In this document: positions 34,700 through 47,949 of the stretch, piece by piece
Layout: every line of letters starts with the position of its first letter
How positions within the stretch are numbered: the first letter of the stretch is position 1
NCBI RefSeq assembly: GCF_000004075.3
Contig: NC_026658.2
Location: 14,744,075 to 14,808,074 of the forward strand
Origin: Cucumis sativus
Taxonomy: Eukaryota; Streptophyta; Magnoliopsida; Cucurbitales; Cucurbitaceae
DNA: 64,000 nt
Reading direction: 5' to 3'
Notes under the pieces: model-generated
Seen by the model: the letters and a program-made list of their open reading frames with translations, nothing else
Told to the model about the DNA's origin: nothing
Database searches by the model: none
Made by a program: the position numbers and the translations under genes

Positions 34700-37562
34700 T
34701 CATTGCAACTCGTAAGATGAGAAGCTGAAACCCGATCTTCCCTCGTTTGTAGATTTAAGTTCGAGCTTCTGAAATGGGCTGCAGATTTCAAGCAGCATCT
34801 TGTTAAGTATATTGCCAAAGCAGAGGAAAACTGTGTTTAATCTGTCCTTATAATTTGAATTCATACCTACTATTAGGGTCATAGTAGAAGCCATTGATAG
34901 AACCGTCACTACAAGAGAAGCAAACATAATAAAAACCAGCTATAGTTAACCCACAATCGGTTCCAACATTCACAAAGTATTGCTCTTTCCATCTCTGCAA
35001 AAAAACCACAATACTTGGTTTTAAGAGCGTAATTATGTTTGTGGACACGAAAAGAGCAAGTGTAATAAGAGGTCAGAATACCATAAAGATGCATGGATAA
35101 TTACTAAGATCCAAAGATTTCCCACCATCAACTTCCACTTGGTTCTGGAACAGCATTTTTAAGAGCAAAAGTTAAAAAAAAAAAAACCATTTTCAATGGA
35201 GATTAGAATAGCTGTAAACGAAGGGATGTATTGACTATGGGGTCCTCACCATTAGGGGAGCAAATGACGGAAATTTGGTCCAGTGCCGTATATCCTCTTC
35301 TGGTCTGAAAGATGGTAGAAAAAGACTTGAGTAAAGAGCTTAAGATTTTCATGTTCTTACTAACATCGAAGTTCATATCAGAAATAAGTTTGTTTTAACA
35401 GCTTAATGCAAAGAAGCTTGGTGATTCTTGCTTATTTATATATTAATTACATACGCTGCTTGCCATTTTCCAGTGAAGAAATTATAATTCTTGCCATCCA
35501 CAATCTCCCCTTCCCAAAAGGTTACTACCTGTCCCAATCAGAAAGCCAAACAAAATTCAAATGAAGCTATAATAATATCTATCCAAATAAGGCCTAGATA
35601 CATTCAGTAGAAAGGAAACCAGCACACAATTTTTTAAAAACATGGATTTAAGTAAGTATACTTTCTCAAATAGAATGGAATCAAATAATGTCAATTATGT
35701 ATTTTTAGACATGATTAATTTATACTGAGGTGATTATGGTTCTAATATAGCAACCAGAATGATATATGAGATGCTTCGTCACTATTCATTGATAAAAAAA
35801 TTATGATAACCAATCCATTATTAGCTCTATTTTAAAATCTTTTATCCCAATCTCTGACACTTCATTCAAAAGGCGACATCGTCTCTTGGCATTTGCCACT
35901 GATGCACACTATTGTAATATGGAAATGAACAGATATCTAAATTCTAAAGGTTGTACTGGATCTTCCTGTGTAGCATTACTGTCAAAAGAAAAGCAAAAAA
36001 TTAATGGTCTAATGCTCCGACGGTTTGTTTGCTTGTTTGTCTGTTTCGTTTTTTTTAAGAAAAAGACAATATACATTCAGAAACAATGACAGAAAGAGGG
36101 CATACAAAAAAGAAAAAAGAAGAATGGAGAAGATTGATATCAATTGGAATAGATATGGAGAAGATTGTTAAGTGATATTTTTGTTATCAATGTTGAATAC
36201 TTGCAAGACTTACAAGAAACGAGCAGAGAGAAAGAGCGGGAGAAGAAGAAGAAGAAGAGGAAAGACGATGGGGCTCACAAAGTGGGACGATGAGAATGTC
36301 ATCCTCCACCCACGAAAAAGTCGATCAATGAAAATATTACCCAGTTCGAGATGGGTACAGAGATCAAGAATCAATTTTTCATTCCTAATTGGGAAAACAT
36401 GGAAATGAAAACATGAGCGAGTCCTTCATGTTAGGCAAGAAACAGTAATTTGTTTTAGGTACATCGAGAGCCATTCTAGTTCCCACTCAAGGGAACAATT
36501 AAAATGAAAATAAGAGAAGATTACTGTCTCTGAATAAGTAAACATAACTATCGTCATATTCATAGCATCCATTTTAAGCCCTTTTTTACTACTAGATCGT
36601 ATATTGTTTTAGTTGATTAAAATGAGACAAATGTTTTGCCTGTCAGAACCAACAGAGTTATCTTAAAGGAAATTCTAAATGGTTCTTTCATTCTTAAGAG
36701 AGGAATGACAAGCAACAAAGCAACACATTTCATGAAGTCCATTATCAAGCATGTGCACACTCTCAGATCAAAGTCAGAGGAAAGTACTCTCATTTGCTAA
36801 GTGAAAGGTAAGGTGCATCTAGCATAATAACAACATCAAGAAACATTACAGGTCGATCAAAGAATATGAACACAATTAAAACAAGCAGGTTGTGTTTATC
36901 ACAGCAGAGAAGAAATATGGAGGCGATCACCCAAACAGGTTAATATTTACACTCATTTTTCACAGGAAACAAACAAAGAGTTTATTTACCGGAGTGTCCG
37001 CCATAGGAACATTAAGGGCCTCCATCGTGCCACAAAGATACCCATGTTCAAGGTCCAATCCCTGTATTCGTACATTCACCCTCCAAGCCTCATCCTTTTG
37101 ATTATTAGAGACATTCTGAGTACCGGAGAACGCCTGATACAGAAAAAATAAAATAAAAAAAATCACGAGGCTATTTGAAGATATTTTCAATTATCATTCA
37201 ACCCAAATCAAAATGGCATATGGGCAAGTACTGAATTAAGGAAAAAAATGATTAGAGAATATGAAACCTGTCCTACGCTAAGCAATGTACAAGCTTGAGG
37301 AGTGGTCTGCTTAGGATCAGCACCTACGAGCAGCAAAAATATGAATGAGAAACTCGAATCGATTCAGTAAAAGCAAGTTAAGTAGCGATAAAAGTGAGTG
37401 TAATGGAAACCCTAATTGACACAGGTTGATTCATGAATGGATAGATCGGGAGGGGGGGAACCCAAGTTTCAGAATCGATCAGAGGCAAGAAATATAGAAG
37501 AAGGATGGATTGGAATTACCCGAAATTAGAGAAGGCGTAGAGCTCTCAACTCGCACCGGCAT
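34700..37562 (-). CDS. GID4: GID4/VID24 homologue, GID (CTLH) E3 ligase substrate receptor
   Basis: In yeast and animals GID4 is the substrate-recognition subunit of the GID/CTLH ubiquitin ligase and binds N-terminal Pro degrons; the plant role is inferred. Eight exons, 37562-37520, 37323-37268, 37133-36990, 35528-35455, 35304-35250, 35144-35082, 34994-34867 and 34778-34700, total 642 bases or 213 residues. The Vid24 beta-barrel is complete: the FSGTQNVSNN region, VRIQGLDLEHGYLCGTMEA, VVTFWEGEIVDGKNY, EEDIRHWTKFPSF, RWKEQYFVNVGTDCGLTIAG and FYYVCFS...GFYYDPNS. The Cys-Gly turn, the aromatic strands and the EGEI segment match the family. Intron 3 is long (about 1.46 kb) and AT-rich, with a purine-rich block near 36210-36265. 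There is no membrane segment. Confidence 0.93.
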
Positions 37563-38089
37563 TTCCTTGCTGCTAAATTTCCGGTGGTTGGAATTAGATT
37601 ACCGGAAAATTGAATCTAGAAGAAGGGATGACTGTCTAACAGAGCTTTTTAGTTTTTAGAGATCAAATGCCAAATGGGATGAAAAATACATTAAAATTAA
37701 CCTCTAACTTTTTTGTCTTTATTAGAAATATAGATATGACTTTAAAAATTTGTGCATATACTAAGATTTGGACGTTTGAGCTCACATAAACAGTGGTGAA
37801 CGCCACTGCTACACTTGTTAAGCATTTGGACTAGTTTTCTTCTTCCGGTTATTGTAATTTTGTTGTCCGTTCTCTGGGCCCAACTGGGGGGGGGCTGCCA
37901 TGAGCATTTTTTTTTCATATCTAAGATCCTCTCATCTTGAGGAACGTCATGATCTCTGTTGTTTACCCTAGTTTGATTTCTACTATTCCTAACCATGATG
38001 TTGTTTAATCTTCTTAGAAGATAAAGTGTTAAGCATTTGCACTTGCTAAGTATTAGGATGTTTGATGTTAAACATCAAATGATAGGTTT
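37563..38089. other. Intergenic, possible transposon sequence
   Basis: GID4 promoter side, then a stretch with a minus-strand open frame (37742-37996) of basic, Asn/Arg-rich sequence that could be a retroelement gag remnant, but the match is weak. CAGTGGTGAACGCCACTG near 37789 is a short perfect-arm hairpin, and TTTGATGTTAAACATCAAA near 38059 is a near palindrome. Confidence 0.35.
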
Positions 38090-38415
38090 TTTTTTTTACG
38101 TTTTTAAAATGTCACTAATTTTTATGAAAAACGAAGGTGAGACGAATTTTTTGAAAACTTTTTCATTATGGAACATTTCTTGATGTTTTTAAAATGTTAA
38201 CCTTTCTTTTGTCCCTCTCGCGAGTATGACTTCCTTTGTTTGACGAGTGCATGCCATAATTTTTATGAAAATGTGGAGGTGATCGAATTTTTGGAAAATT
38301 TTCACATTGCCACTTTAGTTGACGTTTTAAAATCGTCAAGTGGTATCTACAGTACTTGACATTTGAAAAATCTAATATAAATAATGGACATGCTTACATT
38401 TTTTGTGAAGTAGTG
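38090..38415 (+). mobile_element. CACTA-like transposon terminus
   Basis: The block ends TTTTTGTGAAGTAGTG (to 38415), whose complement starts CACTA with an A-rich follow-up, as in En/Spm terminal repeats. The subterminal part holds the self-complementary TTGACG...CGTCAA (38319-38340) and a repeated ATTTTTATGAAAA...GGTGA motif (about 38115 and 38257), in keeping with CACTA subterminal repeats. The opposite end was not found. Confidence 0.5.
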
Positions 38416-38459
38416 ATAGTACGATTATGAACATCCTTTCTCGACAATAATTAATCTGC

Positions 38460-40310
38460 TCAACTAAATTACATTTTAATTTAAGATTATCTTTTAGACA
38501 TTTTTGAATTGTTTTGAAATTTTGACTTTTTCTTTTTTTCTAATTTGATGTGGAATGTTTTTTATGTCACATTTCTAATTTAGATTTATTTTTTAGCTTG
38601 CATTTTTTATTAGATCATCTCAAATTTCAAATTTGTTTTGATATTTTTACTTTAACAAGTATTCTCTGATAAAATATATTTCCTTTGTTTTATTTTTGTT
38701 GGTTTGGTATACATGCATTTTGGATACCTAATTTCATCAAATAAATATTGGTTGTCCTCTTGAATTTGATAGTGCCTCCTATTCAATCTCACTGACTTTT
38801 CCTCTTAGGTTTTTCTATTTATTTTTTAATATTTTAGATATTTTCTTGTTTGATTTCTAGAAATATTATAACTCCTTTTCCTTTATCCAATTTAAAGAAA
38901 AATTGGTTGTTCAGAAATCAATTTTTCTATATTATTACCTCAACTAGTGGTGATCATCGGTGGGTGATATTGCTTTTCTCTGTTTTTTCTTTTCTTCTCT
39001 TTCTTTTATTTTGTTAGTGGAATTTGTTTTCTTCCCATGTAGTTGCATTTTCTCTATGATGATGTTTAAATTCTTTTCACCCTCTCTTTCAAACTTTATT
39101 CTGTCTATTTGATTATTCAAATATTGCCTTCTTGTTTCTCTCTTTATTCATCTCTTCCCTTCTTAATTTGTTATGGAGATTAGTGGATTTTCGTTATTTT
39201 CTTTTTCTCTTGAATTCAAGATCACCGGGTTAGTTAAGACTTTTCTCCTTTGCTTTATACTTGTTGTCGTCTCTGCTTTAGTTATTTTATTATCTTTATC
39301 GGTATGGTTTTCATATGTCTTTCCAACTCTTTCTTTGATGAATTTTTATATTTTCTTCGATTAATTAGGGTTAGAAGTTGGAACCAAATTTTGTGTTCTT
39401 TTTTTTTTTTTAAATCCTGCTCATTTTGTTAACATTAAATACATTATTATACTTATTTCTTGTTATATGATGCCTTTTTAGAAGACATTTTCAGTAATAT
39501 TAATCTTTTAGTTTACATTTTTGGGTTATGGATTGTTTAGAAATTTAGAATTTTTTTTTTTATAATTATTGTGGGATGATTTGTTATGAGATGTTTCTGA
39601 TTTAAATTTATTAATTTTTAGCTTGTTTGCATGTTGTATTATAATTTGGTCTGGAATTTTGAGTTTTTTTCTTTTCTTTTGTCATTCGTGTAATATCCTT
39701 TTAGGAGATATTTTTAATTTGAGTTTATTATCTTTTGTTTATGCATTATTGATTGTTCTTTTTACCAGCATTATTGATTTTAATTTAGATTTTATGATTA
39801 TTATGAATTGTTTTTAAAATTTTGACTTTCTTTCTTTTTCTACGTTGGATGTAAATATTTTTAATTTAGATTTATTATTTTTTCAACTTCTTTTATAAGT
39901 ATTATGGATTATGGATTTTTTTTAAATCTTGAGTTTCTTCTAATCTTTTGGTTGGTTGGGGTGCCATCTTTGTGTAAGACACATTTTTTATTTAGATTTA
40001 TTATTATTTAGTTTGCATTTTGCATTACGGTAGATTGTTCTGAAATTTTGATTTTCTTCTTTTTTTTATGTGCGATGCCTTGAGGTATTTTTAATTGAGA
40101 TTTATTCTTTTCGCACATTTAGGGATTGTTTTGAGATTTGGTAGTTTGTTTTGATATTAATTTTTGGTATTCTCTGTTAAATTTTTTCTCTTTGTTAATT
40201 AGTTGATGATACTTTTATTAGGATCACCCCCACGTTCAATCTCACAGGCTTTTCCCCTTACGTTTCTTTCTTTTTTTAATATTTATTGATTATCTTTATT
40301 ATGAATAATA
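38460..40310 (+). repeat. T-rich degenerate tandem array with nested direct duplication
   Basis: A diverged unit of roughly 100-145 bases (start like AT-TTTTAATTTAGATTTATTA, then AGTTTGCATTTT, then GGATTGTTTTGAAATTTTGA) recurs at about 38565, 39484, 39591, 39707, 39853, 39980 and 40083. In addition, the segment 38634-38840 recurs at 40146-40290, including TTCAATCTCAC-G-CTTTTCC-CTTA followed by the same T-rich stretch. All open frames here are Phe/Leu-rich by-products. Confidence 0.7.
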
Positions 40311-41211
40311 TTAATAGAGAAACTATTTAAGTGATACATGGAAGGGAGTATGTTAATGCAATGATGTATGTATGACTGTCATGATCCTTTAGTGGTTTCT
40401 TTGACTTGACATGATATGTTAAGAACGTATATGGTAAATAATGTCAATAGGACAAGTGAGAGAATGTTATATTTATTTTAAATATAATACTATTATTAAT
40501 GTGGTCCACATGCATTATATGCCATTTTATGTTTTTGGGGTTCATTATTTTATTAGGCTCATTGGGTAAAAAGATAACATCCTAATTAAACACCATGATA
40601 GGTGGTGTCTATAAATAGAACCTTAGAGATTGGTCATCTCACTGTCTCATTCAAGTAATTCACTCTTTTCATCAAGAAAATTAATTATGTTAAGGGAGAC
40701 CAAATGAGAAAAACACAATCTTTAGAAGACCATTCCTGGATCAATGTATATGATTGTTTATCTACGTTTAATTTGTAAAATCATCTAGTTCAAAGTTCTT
40801 ACTTATTGTTATATACAATGTTATGATTTTATTGTATAATCATGAAATTATAATTTAGAGAGGGATTGAAAAATTCTACCCCTCTCACATACATTGTTTG
40901 AATCCCACCCAAATTATCCAAAAAGATGAAGAGAACCAAATATTAATACCCATAAAAAGTAACCAAAGTGTTAAAGAAGCAAATTCAAGCTTAGGAGTCT
41001 TAGGACAACATCACAGGATCAAAATAGGTTGAGCTACTAAAAAACTTTGCAAAACCCTCGAGATTTTAAATGTAAACAACCATGTCAATATATGGAACTT
41101 TGGTACTTTGAAATTGTTTAATATTTTCCTAAAAATGATAGGTAAGAATTAAGATTCAATTAACAAATTAATTATTCACAAAATTAGATGTGGTCGTCAT
41201 CGTCTTCAAAA
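40311..41211. other. Intergenic, no gene seen
   Basis: AT-rich sequence leading to the 3' end of the lectin receptor kinase. It contains one moderately complex stretch (40360-40700) with no open frame of note. Confidence 0.55.
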
Positions 41212-44078
41212 TCAGCGGCCTTCCGACAGAATAGACTCCGCAACCGATGAAGAGCTCGTCACATTCCTTTCTCTCGATAGCGGATAAGACCCGGTAAAAT
41301 CATCCAACTCATCGCCGTCGCGAGGCGTCAAATTGAAAAACCCATTTCCGGAAAGGCGCCAGCGGAGGGAGGCGAGGTCCGGCAGCGGCGCTTCGGCCTG
41401 CAAATACTGCAGAACCTGATACATGGTGGGCCGAACGGCAGGGGAGGAGTGAGAACAGAGCAACCCGAGTTTGAGAACCAATTCGAGCTGTGAAGGTTCG
41501 AAGTTGCCACCCAATTTGGGGTCGGCGGTCCGGAGAATGTTGCCGTTGGACCAACAAGAGAAAACCCAATCCATTAAAATGAAATCGTCGGAGTCTTCTT
41601 GAGGATGAATAGGCCTTCTTCCACAGGCCACTTCAAGAAGAAAAGCCCCAAATGCGTAAACGTCTGTTCTTGTTGTGGCTCTCCCTGTTCTTATATGCTC
41701 TGGCGCTAGATACCTGCGTTCCACAATATGGGTTTGTGGAAGAACGTTTTACCAAAATTTAAGCAAAATTTTCAATTTTCATAGTTGATTAAATCCGTTG
41801 CGTTTTAAGGTTAAATTATGAATTTTCATTTATGTGTTTCTATTCCCTAATCAATTACAAATATTTTTAAAATTATAAAACTATATCAGAATGGTGTAAA
41901 ATTTTCATTTATGAGTTTGACATTTAAAGATTTTTTTGTTTTATAATCTTAAATAATGATTGAGACCTCCAAAATTGATTTCAATATTTTTCTTTTAATT
42001 TTAAATAAACAATTTGAAGGTTTGACAACAAAAATATACTTCTTTAAATGTCAAACTCCAAATCTTTACCTTTTAAAATATTCAAATTATGAAATGGAGA
42101 AAATTTGAAAGTCTTAGACCCGTTTGTCATTTCATAACAATTTTACTTTACAACTTTTTTACGTAAAAACAACTAGAATTTAAAATTTAAAAAGAAAGAA
42201 ATTGAAACTACTGCAAACTAACAAACTCTTCCATTATAACTCATTTGAGGTTTTTTCTTTTTTTTGTATTGTAAATAATTTAAATTGTTTTTGTTATTTA
42301 TGATAATATCGCAATATATAAAGTATCGAAACTAAAGTAATGAACTTAAAAATATATTTCAAAATAAAAAACGAAAGGTTGATTTTTTTTTAAAAAAAAA
42401 ATTTCAAAAAACTTAAAACGACTTAAACGAACATTATTTACTAAACAGATGGTGAATTGATGTTGGTTTGGTTAGAAAAGTGAGATGATGCTAACACTAC
42501 TAAATTAAGAAAGAATAAAGTAAATGGGAATTGAAGAACAAACCCAAGAGTTCCAACGACATGAGTGGTTCGAGGATCAGCACCACGATCGTACATTTTA
42601 GCCAAACCAAAATCCCCCAATCTTCCATTAAACTCATCGTCAAGCAGCACATTACTCGCTTTCACATCTCTATGAATCACCACTTTCTCACACTGTTCAT
42701 GAAGATAGAACAATCCCGACGCAACTCCTTTTATTATCTCAAACCTCTGTTCCCAATTTATCGTTATCTCTGGCCACTCGTGTAAATACGCATCCAAGCT
42801 TCCATTTCTCATATAATCATACACCAAAAACAGCTCTCCTTTCCTCCGGCAATACCCCAACAGCGCCACCAGGTTCCGGTGCCGGAGCCTCCCTACACTC
42901 ACTATCTCCGCCACGAATTCCTTCATCCCCTGTCTTGATTCGTGAGAGATTCTCTTCACCGCTACTTCGATTTTCGAATTTGGTAATACCCCTTTGTATA
43001 CTCTACCGAATCCACCAAATCCCAGAAATTCTTTTTCTCTGAATCCCTTTGTTGCTTTGTATAAATCCTTGTATTTGAATCTTTGCGGTCCGTATTCCAG
43101 CTCCCAATCCTCTAGAATCTCTGCGAATTTCCGTCTCCGGTATATGAAATAAATCAACCCCAAAACTGTCATTAAAGCTAATGCAACGCAAACCAACGGC
43201 AAACCTATTGTTAACAATTTGGATCGGCTCGGTTTTTTTTTTGTACGTGGTGGAAGCTTGGGGAGTTGAGACAGATTAATCTTCTGTGCTTCGCCATTGA
43301 CGTTGAAACTCCAAGCTAAAACGTAATGCAACGTCGTAATGGAGCCCGTTGAGGACGAGAATCCGATGTACATGATGTCGTTGATGACGGACGATAAGTC
43401 TCGCCGGTAAGATAAGAGAGGGATTTTGGGTTTATCTCTGATTTCAATTGGAGCCAGGGTAACGTTAATTTGCTTTTTGAGTCCATCGTATTCAATCCAA
43501 ACTTGCATCCGTTCGCCACTGATTAGCGTCAAATTTCTAAATTCTCCGTCGACCCAATACCCTGCTCGCTCCGATTGTTCTGACATTAATCCGTTTATAT
43601 TGATTCCGACGTGGTTCCTGTTGATGTCTCTAAGATCGAGATTCTGAATCGTGTCGAGTTCAACGGCGAAGATATGATTCGTCTCTTTCCCGTTGTTGGA
43701 CTCGTTGAATAGACCGAGGTTTTCGCTTGGGCGAGCTCCGGGGAGTCCTCTAGTCGGAGAAACGACGAAGGCGATTCCATGGCCGCCGAGATCGTCATAT
43801 TCTGAGATTATAGCAAAGACGAAAGATGCAGAGAAGGAAGAAAGCGAGGAATTATTGTTTGATGGGGTTTTGAAGGAGATGGGATTGGGGTAAAAGGCAT
43901 GGCCGATTTGTTGGTCGTAGTCGTTGGTGAGTCTCAAAAGACGATCGGAGGTTACTTCGGCGACGCCGTCGAGGAAGAGATCGCCGAAATTGAAGCCATT
44001 AAAGATGAATCTTTGATCTGCAGAAGCTGGAGAAATGGAAATCAAAAGTATTAAGGTGAGGAAGACGATGGCCGCCAT
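41212..44078 (-). CDS. L-type lectin-domain receptor kinase, two exons
   Basis: Plasma-membrane receptor-like kinase; L-type LecRKs take part in defence and extracellular ATP or carbohydrate sensing. Exons 44078-42544 and 41713-41212 give 678 residues. Signal peptide 1-20; legume-lectin domain to about 262 with AVELDT (138-143) and DINRNHVGININ; membrane segment about 288-313. In the kinase, glycine loop GFGGFG (353-358), Lys375, HRDVKASN (469-476) and DFG (489-491) are all intact, so an active kinase is expected. The single intron (42543-41714, 830 bases) splits the activation segment between GTLG and YLAPE; most L-type LecRK genes are intronless. Without splicing the protein would end within the kinase. 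The Ser-rich tail is normal. It is a paralogue of the gene at 60055, in opposite orientation. Confidence 0.93.
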
Positions 44079-47000
44079 TGTAATGGAGTTTGTTTCTCTG
44101 TGGGTCGTACATTATTTGCATTGTCGGTAGATTTTCAAGCTCGGGCAACGACGTGAGTGAACGGGAACTTTCTTATTTCAAGTCAACGAATTTAACTCAG
44201 TATTAATCGTAGCCGTTCCATGATTCAACTTCAACGGTCTAGATTCAAACCATGGCAGCCTCTACAGCCCATTTTGGATCTTATGCCTAAATATTTGAAA
44301 TTTAACTTTTGTATTGTTTTCAGATATGCCAAATAATTAATATATTAGTTAAAATTTTAAAGTTTTTTCAAAAATAATAAAAAATACAAATTATTTACAT
44401 TCTACACAAAAAAGAATAAATAAAAATTCATTACATTTAATTTCGTCATTTTTCACAATTTTTCAAATTTTAACTTATATAAACATTGATATTAAATAAT
44501 TAGTTAATTAAATATAGAAACACTAGCAATTATAATTTAAATGTTAATATTTACAAATAAATATATATATATATATATAGAATTAAGATAATATTTTTTG
44601 TAAATCAGTCTATTCAATTGAAGTCTAAATAATAATGATTATTTAAATTTAACTCATTTAATAATTGATTAATTAGGTTATGTATTTATTGTTCATTTCT
44701 TAGGTAAAAAGATTGCATATTAGAAGATGTTAAAAAATCCATATTAAGTGAGTTTAAAATTTTCTACAATAATTATATTTGGGTTTTACAAAGTAAAATC
44801 GAACGTATAAGACATAAAACGGGGTTTGATGATTAAGTAAACAAAACATGCTCAATTCCCATAGAATAATTTATCGTATATTAGTTGGATTCAATTCCAC
44901 CAAATAACAAAATTCACAAAAACAAAAAAGAAAAAATGACCAATAATAAATACTAAAAATCGAACTTTGTTCCAAAGTAATATTTTTAAGGTTAGAAATA
45001 CAACTTTAGTTTATTTGTTAAGTGTTGCCTAATTTTAGTTATATTTTCAAATATTTTATTTAATTTAATATCACCTTCTATAAATCTAAAACGCTAAATT
45101 ATAAATTAAAGATAAAATTTATTGAACTAATTTTAATAACCTATCTATTTATAGTATTTTATAGCTAAAGTCAAGTACAGAAAATTCTGTACTAGAAGGC
45201 AGCGTTGGCCACGCAACAAAAGTACATAAAACATATATCCAATGACTTATGGTGTCACAATATTAAATTCTAATTATTTTTTCTTTATAAAAAACAATAT
45301 TCAATTCTAATATTAAAATATGCATGTTGACCATAAAGATGAATGTAGACATATTGTAAACTTTATAAAGCACTCTTACGTTAAGTGGGTCTACACATTT
45401 CTACATCATATAATGCATAGTGGCTAATTAAAGTATATTCCAATTTATGTATATATATATATACATCCAGATTTATTTTCATTATATAATTAATAGACAT
45501 ACTTCTAAAGGAAAATGTCGTATTCTTTACATTTTAGTAATATATATATACATATATTTATTCATTTATGTAACTATTTGGATTATTCTATTATTGTAAA
45601 ACACTTCTTTCCGTGAGATTAATTATAGTGAACTTTCATACGATGTTTAATGGCGAGCGAGGAAAATTTTACAATAAAAAAAAGATAATGGAAGGATATA
45701 CTATAAAAATTAGAATGATGAAAAATGCAAATGGATTATCATATAATAAATTTTCATGAATTAGTAAATTAATTGGATCTTGCTTATTATTATTATTTGA
45801 TTTGCTATTCTAGAAAGTGAGACTTTAATAATTAATTATATAGAAAAAGAAATTAAAGCTTGAAAAATTCAATATATACAAAGTTGTTCTCATTATTAAA
45901 ATTATCCTAAATTGTCATGACTTAAAATGTACATATATAAATGGTCTGAATTTCTAAAATACTTTGTTTGACAATCGATAATATAGTCAATAAAAAAACT
46001 TCTATGAATAATTCAAATGTGGTACCAATAAATTTTGAAATAAAATTGAATTTCGTGTACCTATTTTTTTCTATAGTAATTTTTACGTCTTGTCTTGAAT
46101 TGACTTAGATTGATTTGTTATAATGCAACATTAGTCTATTTTAAATAATTTTAAGTTAGCAAAATATGTATATGTATATCAACAAATTTCTCTTAGCCAA
46201 TTCTCTTAAATTTATCAGAGTATAAATGATTGTAAATAGTTAAATCTTCTAAAATCTAATTTCAATATAATTAATTGAAAATCTATTTTAATAATATAAA
46301 GAACTCTATAAAATTCAAAGTTACTGTATGTTGTATTTTGTTTTATGTCATTAATTATATGTATATATCTTTGAAGATATACGGTATGCTCTCCTAATTG
46401 TTTCATTATTATTAAGTAATTAAATGCAAAATGTAGTTATTAAATGAAAATAATTTTTACCTACATAATCATTATTATATTGTATTTGGTAAATTTTTTT
46501 ATTTTTTTTATATTTGAAAATGCACCTACTTATTAATTAACTACTATTACAAAAGAACCATTCACAATGACATTGGAAAAGAGAAATATTAAGTTCCATT
46601 TAATGAACAAATGTAATTGGTCAAAATGAGCTTAACAACATGCCCTTTTATTTCAAAGATTTGAACTCCTCAACCATCCATGGTTGTACTAAAAAATAAT
46701 AATAAATGTAACTAAACATTTTGAAATCCAACTATCTAATTAATATTGAAGGAAATTTTTTACATTTAATCACTATATTCAGAGTTTAATATTTATTTAG
46801 AAAAGATGAATATCACTATAGTTGCAATATAATATATATACATATATACAAACATTCATAAATGTGAGAAGAATAATTAAGCTTAAAAGTGGCACATAGT
46901 TTGAAATGGAACAAGTTGACTAAATAATTGTCTCATTTAATCAACAAAAATCCAAATTTCAAATACACCATTTTTCAAAAAGATTGACAAATAAAAGGAT

Positions 47001-47949
47001 GAACTTTTTCTATTATTATTTTCTCTAATTTCAACTCTCTATACTTTAATTAGATTAGACATAAACATCAGAAAAAGTAAGGTACAATAATATTTCTCTC
47101 CATGGGGTTGGATTATCTTTTACTTAAAAAGAAAAAGGTTTATTAAAGGAAGGTTGACTCACTTCTAAAAAGTAAGTTAAAAATAATTGAAGACAAATTA
47201 TAATAATGTCAACAATTTTCGATAGTGAAATTAAATAACGCTTTGGAATTGTCGAACCATAACTATTACAATCGAAGAAAGATATATTTACAATTTTTCT
47301 TTTCTCCTTTAGTTTGAGAGCTTTCTTTTTTAAAAAATAATTCACATGTGAAAAATAATTGAAACGAAATATACGTGGAAAGAAGACCTAATATGTATCA
47401 TAATAATTAAATACCTAATTCTTTTCAAAAGAATCTCAACATATTTAGGATTTGTATTCGATTTATTAAAATGTGTATTAAAAGATTTATTGGTTTATTA
47501 TATATGCATTCAATGTCTTAACAACATACTGTTCATACTTATTATTGTTTTATTTAAATATTTGAATTGATGGAGACAAAGCAAAGCCCCTAAAGAAATT
47601 CAAGTAACCCTTTTCTTTGTCTTAACCACACTGTTCATACTTATTATTGATTTACATTTGATTAGGGGAGAAACTCAAATCTCGGTCTACTTTTTGCACG
47701 ACTCTTTGAAGCTTATCATCAAATCGATTAGATTCAATAACTCAACTATTGTAGGACTAAATTTTATTTAGTCATACATGTATATTCTCCCTCATACGAA
47801 ATTATAATCAACTTATGCCTCTACTCTAAGTCAAGTTTTGAGGTTTGACCTTGCATTTATGCAAGACTAAAGGCCAACACAATGCAACGTCGTATCTCTC
47901 TCTTTTGCATTTTGGTAATTCCTAATAACATGATCTTCGATAATTATAC
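44079..47949. other. AT-rich intergenic, no gene seen
   Basis: Very AT-rich, with TA runs (about 44563-44579 and 45451-45463) and many short stop-ridden frames. Nothing with domain content was found on either strand. Confidence 0.6.

Noticed and set aside
37742-37996. Possible retroelement gag start on the minus strand
   Set aside because: Only a basic, Asn/Arg-rich composition; no zinc knuckle, protease or other retroelement part nearby.
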